A DNA stretch of 64,000 bases, from assembly GCA_016165875.1 (NCBI GenBank), contig JABBOT010000005.1, positions 19,965,203 to 20,029,202 of the forward strand, given 5' to 3'. Below, piece after piece: positions 11,487-23,400 of this stretch. The number at the start of each line of letters is the position of its first letter. Within the stretch, counting starts at the first letter, position 1. The position numbers and the translations under genes were made by a program. The notes under the pieces are model-generated. The model was not told where the DNA came from. It was given only the letters and a program-made list of their open reading frames with translations, and did not search any database. Origin of the DNA: Acanthopleura granulata (lineage: Eukaryota > Mollusca > Polyplacophora > Chitonida > Chitonidae).

Positions 11487-14400
11487 GCATGTTAAATTTG
11501 TGCAGCAGTAATCTTTAAACATGGTGTTGTTGTTGTACACTTGTAGCAGACGGCAGGATTTGTAGCTTGGTGGTTCCCCATTTTAAGAATGAAGAAGCCA
11601 TAGTATACCATCTACATTTCACTCTTTCTGCTCAGTACACTTTTTCATCCCATTAATACAATGCCCTTTTGGGGTCCAGCCTTGCTCTTAGCCTGGTTCA
11701 CTTAGGTATATTCCGGAGTAGGCCTACGGCTAGTCCTACATGAACTCCACTGTCGCTCAGATATTTGGACGCCGCTACACCAGTAGAGTCATACAACCTT
11801 CCATTTAATTTCCTGGGAGTAGTGCCAGAGTTCTGCTGTCTCGCAACCCTGCCACTTACCTTATGTCTGCTACCAAAGCACAGACGCTCACAAACATGCG
11901 TGCTACAATTTTGGCTATCTCACCATCATTATTTAGGAGCTGACCAGCCTAGAAGCTCATCGTTCCATGCTAAAACAAAAAGAACGCCACGTCTATGGCA
12001 ACACTTTCAATTTTAGCACATAACCGTACAACATGGCGTCATTAACATAAGTGGCTCAGTTGCAAGGTCTCAGAACTCTGACAATACTCCCAGGAAATTA
12101 AATCGAAGGTTGCATGACTTCACTGCTATAGCGATATCCAAATATCGGAGCAACAATGGAGTTAATGTAGGACTAGCGTACAGCGTAAAACACCATTCAA
12201 ATAAATAAATGCAGGCAAAAAAAAGCTGAAGCATAGGATTATAGACGTCATGTTGTTGAACTTGGCCTTTCAATAACATTGAGGTTTTCTCCGGGATCTG
12301 CCAGATTTCCTTCATTTTCTCCTCCCACAAACCTGACTGGTACAAGTGAAATCATCTTTAGTATGGCCTGTAATCATTGTAAAAGTGCCTGACATCTGTC
12401 ATCAAAGGGAAGATTTTTTTCACTATGTGTCACATTGGTAAATAGTTCAACCTCATGCTCAAAGGGACATCTGTGTGATCTTACTTCTTTGTTTCTTGAA
12501 AACCATGATGTATTGACTTAGAATTGTTATCTTTGAAAAAATTTGAAAGATATAATCTGTTTGGTTGTTCAAGTAATACCTAATATATAATCTCATATGA
12601 GAAATATAGGTACATATTTTCAGGACAAGACACAAGTATTCTTGTTTCTTCTGTAGTCTTTTAAGTTAAGCTGCACTATACATGTTCATGTTGAAGAAGA
12701 TGTTCTCCAGGTGAACAGGAGTGTTCATTTCAGAATCCAGCCACTGGACTGTTTCCAGCCACCAGTCACAATAGCCATGCCTGGGTCCGGGACAATCTCT
12801 GGTCTGTCATATCTGTGTGGGGACTCGCCCTGGCCTACAGGAAGAACGCTGACCTGGATGAGGACAGGGCCAAGGCCTATGAGCTGGAGCAGGTGGGGGG
12901 TCTGATATAGTCTGGTGCCCTCCTAATTTCTGTAAAAATCTTTTTTCAAGGGCAGTAAGTCATTCTGTCAGCTGATTGCTGTTGACAAGAGTGTTAAGAA
13001 TTAAGCCTGATATAGTCTGGAGCCTTCCTGAAAAATGTGTGTGTTGGGTGTAACCTGACTGATTGTTCTAAAAAGGGTCTATTCAAAAGTTTTTAATAGT
13101 ATTTTTTTAAAAATTTTTTAATTCCTCGTTAATTTCTGTAAAGTCCTTATTTTTTTATTTAAAATCTGTTTGAAGAGCCATAACATAAGTAACATAATTC
13201 CCTACTGATTGACTGACCCTATTTTTTCCCACCGGATCAGGGTGCGCCCAACAAACAGTTTTTGAAAAGAACAACAAAAAATATAACCAAAGTTATTTTA
13301 GAAGACATGTCCATTCAAACTTAAATGGGAATTTGGAATTTTTTAACATTATAAATCATCGTTTAATCTGGAATTTAGAAGGCTATGGGATATGCCATTT
13401 TAGAGAAACTTTAAACCTGATGTGTCATTCATACCGCTCTTCATTATTAGAGGCAAGACACTCCTTATCCATGCAATCCACTGTTTCCCTTGTTATTACA
13501 AGCAAAGGCCACGCTTTGTGGCCTACTGGTGGAGACCTTGGTGGAATTACCCCAGATGTACTCCAATACCACTTTCTTATTGACAATAGCTTTAAAGTAT
13601 ATCAGAATCCTCTAGTAATCCGAAGGAAAACAGCTGAGTTAATATCGCTTCAATGTGTCAAAATGGTTAGCAAAGAAAATGAGACTTTTCTTAATAGAGG
13701 TTAAATTGGACTTTTGGTACTGCATGCCAACAGGGCAGCCATGGCTTCTAGATTATATTTTTTTAATGGTCAAAGGATGTGCTCAAAATACAATGCACCA
13801 AAGATAAACCAATGGAAAGCCTAATATTTTTCGCTAAATTGAATGTTAAAACAAAAATACTCATTTCATCCCCTGGGGAATTAATTGTGGAATGAAGATA
13901 TTCAAGTCTTTCCAATAGCTTCATATCATCAGAAATGGGTCTGTAACATGTCTACATTTTGGATTTGCTCAAATCATAGCTAAAAAATAGGAAAGAATCT
14001 ATTCCCAGATGAGAGTAATCTAAGGCCCTGGCAGCACTGTAAGTATGTGGGCCTTGAGAAGATCCTGAGACAAGGGTCATGACTGCAAACAAGGTAAAAG
14101 TGGCAATCAGGCACACTGGAACAAACGTAGATTTTACAAGAATCCTGCCTGATACTGAACAAATGTATATGTGTATATGTGTGTTTGCATGACCTTTGCC
14201 TGATTTACCTTTTGTCTATACAGAGCGTTGTGAAGAACATGAGGGGGCTGCTGTTCTGTATGATGATGCAGACGGACAAGCTGGAGAGCTTCAAGAAAAC
14301 CCAGAATCCCCATAGTTGCTTCCACGCCAAGTACAGCAGCCAGACGGGCAAGACCGTGGTGGGAGACTACGAGTGGGGGCACCTGCAGATTGATGCCACC

Positions 14401-17400
14401 TCCATGTTCGTCCTCTTCCTAGCCCAAATGACAGCTTCAGGTATGTTCTGCATTCATTATTAAAGATATTAATTGAGACATGGCTCACACTGCTGTCTTT
14501 TATGGGATGTATTGGTATGAAGGAGACTCTGCAGCCAATTTGGCATAATCAAAATAAAAATTTTTTTTTATTTGATATTTATTTATATTTTGCAACATAA
14601 ATCCCACAGACTGACATTATATATTTTGCTTTCATTCCAGTTTGTTCATTGTTGCCTTATTTTGTTTTTTTGTAAAAGGAGTATATATTATCAGTACATG
14701 TACTTGTTGATGTGTGTGTTTCCTTAAGATGGGATTTCAAGGAAAAGCTGGTAAATTTCTGTTGTAGGTCTGCAGATTGTGTATAGTTTGGATGAGGTAT
14801 CATTTGTACAGAATCTGGTGTTTTACATAGAAAAGGCCTACAGAACCCCTGTAAGTACTCGCAGTCACTGGCATTGTTATCTGGTTTTATTTATAAAAGT
14901 TAGCTGAAGAAGATGTCTAATTCAAATTGCCCTAAAAACATTCATGTGATCTCTTTAGGCTATTTTTCAAGTTATTATTGTTTGAAAAATCTTTTCCTTT
15001 ATCCAATGAAACATTGTATTTTTTCAAACTACCCAAGAAGACATAATCAGATTTCAACAAACAGAAGTTACATTTTATCACTATGTGTTGTGTCAGAGAT
15101 GCCTTAGTTTATATTTCTGTTTTGATGTCAGGACTATGGGATTTGGGAGCGAGGGGACAAGACCAACCATGGTTTGCCAGAACTGAACTCCAGCTCTATT
15201 GGAATGGCAAAGGTACAGTTAGGATGTCACATTTATTGTATTCTCTACATTTTCCTTGTGCCTAACTGGAAATATTATGATAAACAATATTCTGGGCATA
15301 TGCGATTTTTTGGTTTATAGAGTGTGGGGAAAAAGATAGTTAACATGCTTATTGGATCCTTCTCTTGACAGTTTTAGTTCCAGATAAAGAGTACTTGAAA
15401 ATATATTTATATGGGACCACTGTTGGTATATATAGTTTTGCATAATAATGTTATAAATAAGTATGTCATGCATGTCTAATAAATGTATTTGAATGTAAAT
15501 TAGTTGATTATATTCAAATGTATGCATTTAATCTGAATTATGATAATATTTATGAATATATTAAAAATGTAAATGTAATCAAAATCCAAGTTGAACACAT
15601 TTGTTAGATGAAAAGACCAAATTTTAGTATAAATATATGTATTTAGCACCTGTAACATCGTCATTTACAACATTATTATGTAAATACAATATATACCGTA
15701 GGTGGTCCCAAATAACCATCATACAAAAATATTTTCAAATATAAAAATAAATATGAAAGACTATATCTGGAAATAAATGTCCACACTCTTTCATCTGATG
15801 TTAGCATCATTTTCATGTTTTCTTCTCCTTTAAAATGCCCTATTGTGTGGCCTGGTCATACAGATAAAAGTCAAATTTCACTGAGTCAACAGGAAAACAT
15901 TTGAAATAAAAAGGAATTACAAATCTGGTTTACTGGATAAACTGAAGTATTTAATCAGTGACATTGCGATAACCTTTTTCTTAACAGTGTTGCTGTTGAA
16001 TCAAAATTGCTTCGAGCGTTGTATGTATGACCATTCTCTCCATATCCCCTGTTTACAGGCAGCGCTGGAGGCCATCAATGAGCTGGACCTGTACGGAGCA
16101 CGGGGAGGCCCTGCCTCGGTCATCCATGTCCTGCCTGATGAGGCCCACCAGTGCCAGGTCAGTATGACGGTCCATTTGTTCCAAATCTGATTTACAGCTC
16201 ACTTGTTCCCAGTCAGAATTACAGTCCACTTATTCCATGTGCCTGTTATATTTAAGATTCACTGGTGTTAATGGAGTATGACGGCTCACCACTGCCAGGT
16301 CAGTGTTACAGTTCACTTGTCAAATTCCAAGTCACTGCTGTATTTAAGATTCACTGGTGTTAATGGAGTATGACGGCTCACCACTGCCAGGTCAGTGTTA
16401 CAGTTCACTTGTCAAATTCCAAGTCACTGCTGTATTTAAGATTCACTGGTGTTAATGGAGTATGATGGCTCACCACTGCCAGGTCAGTGTTACAGTTCAC
16501 TTGTCAAATTCCAAGTCACTGCTGTATTTAAGATTCACTGGTCTTGGTGGAGTACTTGTGCCAGGTGAGTACTGTAGGTTTAACTTGTGCATTAGGGTCA
16601 CAGGTTAGGACTGGCGTTTGTCCAGTATTAAGCTTTACCTACAGGTTATTGAAAATCAATGCTTTTATTTACAGTATCATGCCAATTTTAGCTCACGTGT
16701 GCGAAGCTCCTGTATGATGGGTTCTCATACATAGATTAAATGTTAAGTTTTTGTTCTGTTTTTTTAGTTCCTGTACAATGAGCTCTGATTCATTGATTGA
16801 GGGTTAAGCTTTTGTTTAGCTCTCTAGTCTAAGGTATGGTGTGTAAATGCACATGCTCTAATGGAAGGTTAAGCTTTTTATTTAGCTCCTGTATATTGGG
16901 CCCTGATACATGGATTGAAGGTTAGGCTTTTTATTTAGCTCCTGTATATTGGGCCCTGATACATGGATTGAAGGTTAGGCTTTTTATTTAGCTCCTGTAT
17001 ATTGGGCCCTGATACATGGATTGAAGGTTAGGCTTTTTTTTTGCCGCCTAATGTACGGTAGCGTGTGTAAATGTACATACTCTGATAGAATGTTATAAGC
17101 ATTTTTTTTAGCTCTTGTATAATGGCATTTATGTGTGGATCGAAGGTTAAGCTTTTTTTCTTAGCCCCAACATACAGCAATAGAAAGGTATGTTTTGTAT
17201 TTTTTCATATTTTTTTCGTGTGTGTACATCTGCAAAGGACCTACTGATGGAAGGTCGAACTGTTCTGATTGGGTTTAGTTTGTGAATGTTTTTAAATGAT
17301 ATTAATTGATAGACTTTAAGTGCCAAAATTTACCAGGTATAAAAACTTCGCTTTGTTTTCTGTAGTAAACACATGTTCTCGAGAAAGCCTCCATGCACGG

Positions 17401-20400
17401 CAACAATTTCTTGTACACAGCATTTCTGTAGCTTTTTTGTTTTTGAGAATTATGGACTTTGCCAAATTTACCATTTTTGTAATCAGGAAACTTTCTTATG
17501 TGGGTACAGATGCAGATTTCTACAAGTCTTTCTTGTAGGGCTACAGTGTGGTATGTAAACACCTATCTAGATAAGCTTTTTGTCTCTGTAGCTACTTAAC
17601 CAGAATGTACCTTAATGTATACCAATTTATCTGGTATACACATCTGTAGATGGCTTTCCATATGTGTTGTAGCACTAGAGCCTATGACACTAGCCAATGC
17701 ATGTTCCTTCTTATAACGCGACGAAATGTTTAAACCATCTGCATAGACAGTGACCATTGTCAGCTGAGTATTTGCTCAGCCAATCATAGGGATGGGGTGA
17801 CCACTCATAGTACCCGGATAACCAATTGCGGGGAGCGATTTGCATCTCAAAAACCACTCCAGCGAGTTGGTACCCGAACACACCACAATGAATTTTTTCA
17901 CTACTATAGCTCAACACTTGCTCAACCATTCAAAGGGTTGCAATTGTTCACGGATTGCCAAATGCAAGTCAGAATTTGCATATCAGTTACCACTGCCCTC
18001 ATTTTTATGCATGAACTCCCCACAATAACGTCTCTACCACCACAACAGTTAACAACTTTTATCTGTATTCTGATTGCATTGTCTAGTTAACTGCTATAGC
18101 AGGTGAGCAGTGGGATTCTCTGAATTCCTTATCAGACAAAACTGTTGTCCTAGCAGACCTTTTCTTAAAATTTTTAGTCTGAACTAAGTTACATATGTAT
18201 GTGATAGTTTCTATCAAGTCCCTAGAAGTAACTTTGTATGTAATTTCAGGCTATTTTACAGTCCATGCTGCCACGGGAGTCCTCCTCAAAGGTGGGTGAT
18301 CCTCAGCTGTGTGTCCTCTATCCTCATTTATTAGACATTGTCTTAATGTTTTTACAGTAACCAACCAGGAAAAGAATGCAATAAATATAATTACACAGTT
18401 GATTTTCTCCCAGGGATATTACAGGCCATCTTCATGAAATGCAAATTGCCACCTTGCCCTAGTTTTAGGGAATGTGGTCCTACCTTTGCCCCCTACCCAT
18501 TTTGATTTCTAGCTTGGAGTCTGATTATTAAAGAATTTTATGAATGAAGCACACTTGACATCAGTTATAGTATTGAAATAATATTGGATTGAATTAAGTT
18601 CCATCCATGATCAGAATTCCGTAACCCAAAATAGAAAAAGAAGAGCAAAATGTGTGCCCTGGTATATGTAACATGTACTTTGGAATATAAACTAAAGTTG
18701 AAAAATGTTGGAGGGCTACTGAGTTTGGTGAGGGGCTATACTCTTGTTGTTAGCAAATGGAGTTAAGAGTTGAAAACTTTTTATTCGTGGACTTCTGGTA
18801 CGGTATAGGGCAGAGATAACTTGACACTTAGTGAGTCGGAAACAGAAACAGTAATATGACCAAAATGAGAATCATAGCGCTCGGTCTGCGCTTGGTTTTG
18901 TGGGAGTCATGTCAGTGACAAAACATTTGTGTGACTGAAAATATCTGAGACACGTCACATTAAAATCAATACACTGGTAGGCAAGGCGCGCTGGAGGTCC
19001 AGGAGGTCTGTTTAAACCTACTAGCAATTTTGTGCGGTTCAAAGCAGTTTGAGACGTTAGAGGCGGTATTCGGCAATACCATCCTAAAAGCTGGCCATGG
19101 TGCAGATGAATACGGCTGTGTTTTGACTGGCCCTGTCAAATACTGGACCCTGCGCTGCCCGCTAGAGCCCACATCAGACAGCCTACTAATGCAGCGACAG
19201 AGAGACGGTCCTCTCTTAGACCAACCTGTCACTGCCGGCCAATGTATGTTAACCCAGAAAAATGGCGACAAAGACCGAGATGTGCATGAGGTTGAAACAA
19301 AAATTCAACACTCTTGGTACATTTGAGGGAGGAGAATGCAATGTATCAGAGGAAGAAAACAAATGAGAATTAATGCAGCCGGTAATTTTGTTCAGCGAGT
19401 GACTCAATTATGATGACAGATTGTGGCGTGCGGTAGCATTTGTGTTTTTTCTCCTGACAACATCAACATCTCACGTCAGCGCAATTTTCTCGACCTGTCT
19501 ATGTTTAAATTACGTCAAGATAATAAAACATCAGATTCATTTTCGAGCGAGGCCAAATTGAGCACGTAGTGATCGCGCTGCCATTACTAGCCCATTGGGC
19601 GGCATATTAACAAAGACATTTACCCCAAAAATAGTGGCGTTTTAGTTTCGATTTTAGCAACGAAACCATGAAGTTAGCTCTGCCCTGTACTGTATTCTGT
19701 TTGCCCATGTGAGGTTTTCTGTTTTCTTATTCCGTTGTTGATTTCTCTACTGGCTTCCTCTGGCAGGAGGTGGACGCCAGTCTGTTAGGTATCATCAGTT
19801 TCCCTGCATTCGCTGTGGATGATCCTGATCTCATTGACCTCACCAGGAAAACCATACAGGAAAAACTTCAGGTATAAAGCAAAACTCTTCTGTGGTCCAC
19901 AGGGCTTGAAATATTAACCTTTAACCTGAGAGTCAGTGATTTGTTTTATTTGACTGGCTCCTTGGAGTAGCCTTGCCTTTTTGTTTCAACCCTGAGTTTT
20001 CAGCTTACATGGGCTGAAGTTTTAATTGAAAAAAAAGTTGAAAATCCACTTATAGTTGAAGTCCATACATTTGAATATGTCAGATGTGGTTAATAGGTTT
20101 ATTTGCACATTACACAGCCTGTTAAATTCCACTTTTTTCACTGTTACTGGAATGTGTCTTTTGCTCGTGTGATTTATCATGTTGTGTTCTTTTCTCCTGT
20201 TTTATAGGGCTCATATGGCTGCTGCAGGTTTCTCAGAGATGGCTACAAAACTGTCCTGGAGGTATAATTGGCTTTCTGTTAACTTTCTTAAATTTATTTT
20301 CAAGTATGATTTAATGTTTCTTATAGGATTGTATCTTGCATTAGAATCGCTTGGGATAGTTGTGAGGAGGAATAATTTATCATACTCTCGTGAGCATTCC

Positions 20401-23400
20401 GCATCCACGTGAATAAAGATACATCGGGTTCTATTGATCTTTTGAAGGAATATTCTGCTTAAGAATAACTGAATTCCCAGTGTATTGGAGTATGTTGATG
20501 TGGGTGACACTGAGTCATGAAACACATATAAAGGGCTTGATTAAGATATTGTGTTGAAGATCTTCATGGCATTGTGCATGCAGTTTAATATTGATCTTGA
20601 AAACGATATGTTTCGAGCATGTTATACATTGGTGACTTAGCTATGAAATATTTGCCTGCAAAGAAAATGAAATGAACCAATGTCTTTTGCTTTCCAGGAT
20701 GCCTCTCGGCAACATTATGAACCTGGAGAACTGGCCGTGTTTGAGAACATAGAATGTGAATGGCCACTTTTCTTTGCCTATTTTGCTCTAGATGGAATCT
20801 TCAGTGGCAAAAAGGAACAGGTATCGCAGGATTTCTTATTATGATGAGTCAGCTGGGAGATCCTAGATCTCTAGGCTGTGACATTTTTGTAACTCAGGAA
20901 TCAATCAATCGAGTTGACACTCAGTCAATCATTCAGTCCGGCATTTCATAGTTATCATGAATGACCAGCTGATTCTGTGATTCCTCACTGTCAACCAACC
21001 AGTCAATCCAGCAGTCGTCTGATTTTTACAAAGTGCCATAATGATGTATCATTCACTCACTCACTCAGTTGATTGATCAGTATAAATAGGTCCCTCAGTC
21101 GCTCAGAGTTGTTCATGTCTGTTTCAGACCCAGGAGTACATGGAGACCCTAGAAGAGCTGATGGTGAAGACAGATGATGTCCTGCCCCTAGTCCCAGAAC
21201 TGTACAGAGTCCCCAAACACAAGGCGAGACCAGATAGCTCCTGTTCACATCGTCCTGGCTGCAGCAGCCCCAAGTCCTAAATGACCTAAAGTTTCATCCA
21301 TGAATAAGTTGCACATTTTTTGTTCTGATTTTGAGAGTCCCGTTGGTTTCTGAAGGATGTTTTGAAATTTTGTTTGGAAGATAGGATGATACCCTACTGG
21401 CAAATGTAAGTTTCACCACGGAAGTAAGAGTTCATGTCACTTGCTCATTGAGGAGCGCTTGAGGAAATTGACAGAGTAACATCACACAGTTTACACGGAT
21501 AACATCTTCTGATATTATACGTTCTGACATTGTTTTCAAGCAATTGACAACCAAAAAGCAAAATGATAACTTAAATGCGATGAGGTGAGTGCTGAACAAA
21601 CAATAATTGTGACTGCAATATGTGTATACACATATGGCTAGACATTAATAAAACATATAGATTATACTTGGCTGAGGTAGCACCTGCACAAACAGACGTA
21701 CAGTATGATAATGCAGTTATACAGGGTAAAGCCAACACTTGTGATATGATTCTAATGAACAAAATATTTATGAAGAGCAAGATGTTTCAGTCATGAGGTC
21801 ATCATAGGCTTTTGGGATTAAAAAACCTTGGTCTCTATTGATCTCTGGTTTAGTCCTCTGGATCACAGTGGTTTCCGTCAGTTTTCTTGTTGTGGTTTTG
21901 GCTGTGTTTGTCTGTACAGGTTTCACATCGTTCCAGTCTATTATGTGATGGGGGTTGGCTAACACATGTTCGGAGATGGCTGATTTGATATTTTTAGTTT
22001 GAGTGGAGATCTGGTGTTCTTTGATTCTCTTGTTCAGTGGTCTGCTAGTCTCACCTGTGTAGTGTTCACCACAGGAGCAGTTAATTGTTTACACACAGCC
22101 TTTGGGTTGTTGTGTGGTAGTGGTAATGGCCTTCAAAGTTAATCCGCTTGTGAACATGCTATCAATGTTAGCTTTCTCTTTAAGTAGTCGTTGTATAGTG
22201 TAACTAGTCCTTCCAGTGAAGGATAGGGTGATCATAAATGGAGATGGGTCACTGGTCAGTTTTGGGGAGTTCTGCTGGTTACTTTTGAGGGTGTGCTGGA
22301 TGGTATGTTCGGTGAAATCACGAGGGTAGCTTTTTTCATTGATGAATTCTCTGGTGAGGTGTTTGACTTTGGAGTCAAGAGCTTCTTGGGTCGAGGATGT
22401 GTTGGCTGCTCGTTGTGTTAAGGTGGATAAGATTCCTCTTTTGACATGGGATGGGGTATTCGAGCTGTGGTGGATGTACTTGTCAGTGTGGGTTGGCTTA
22501 CGATGTGGCAGGAGATGGGTAGGTCTAGGAAAGGGATTTGTGGATCCTTTTTCTAATTCCATTGTGAATTAGATGCAGGGATATAGGTTATTCAGGTGCT
22601 CCAGCAGCTGAGAAAGGTCTTGGTCTTTTTTTAGGATTGAAAAAGTGTCGTCAACCTTCCTAAACCAGCATGTCACAAGTGGTGTCTTTACCCTGTACAT
22701 CTGCATTATCATATTGTATGTTTATTGGTGCACATGCTACATCAGCCAGCTAATATAATCTTTCATATGTTGTATTAATGTCTAGCCATATGTGTATACA
22801 CATATATGATGTAGTCACAATTATTGTTTTCTCAACACCCACCTCTTAGTATATAAGTTATCATTTTGGTTTCATCTTCGTTCGCTTGACAATGATGTTA
22901 GAATCTACATAGAAATGTTGCAGTATAATAAATCAGAAGTTGTTATCCATATAAACTGTGTGATGTTTATGCCCTTCGTTGTTTGACCCTAAAAATGCAC
23001 TTTATGGGGAAATTTTAGGGCATTTTAAGTATCTCCTGTTCATGATGTTGAGTGAAAATACATCGGTGAAAAATAAATTGATAAATGTATTTTCTGGATA
23101 GTGAGAAAATTTCCATGTCAAACTCTTGAAGCCCACTGACTCAAAATTAAATGCCAGTGTTTTCGTTTCTTTGTCAGGTGGATTTGGAGAAGAAGAATCC
23201 AGGGAGCCAGAAGCGAGAGCCAATTGGTCAGATCCCTCACAAGTGGAGCCAATCGCTGTACATTGTTAGTAAGCTGTTAATAGAAGGCTTCCTTTCTCCG
23301 GGTGAGATTGACCCACTGAACCGTCGACTCAACAGTGAGCCCCGACCTGACGTTGTCGTACAAGGTGAGCAGTCACACAGCTCCACAAGGAAACTGTGCT

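Noticed and set aside
13333..13704. 123-codon open frame
   Set aside because: No family resemblance, intron-like composition, no supporting splice or promoter signals.
12734..16157. Assignment of the large gene to the beta subunit (PHKB)
   Set aside because: Blocks such as [19 protein letters not shown], and the RSNSGVRLD start match alpha subunits; beta subunits differ at these places.
19030..19326. 98-codon open frame, with a 101-codon frame on the other strand
   Set aside because: Lies inside a TIR-bounded element and shows no transposase or other known motif.
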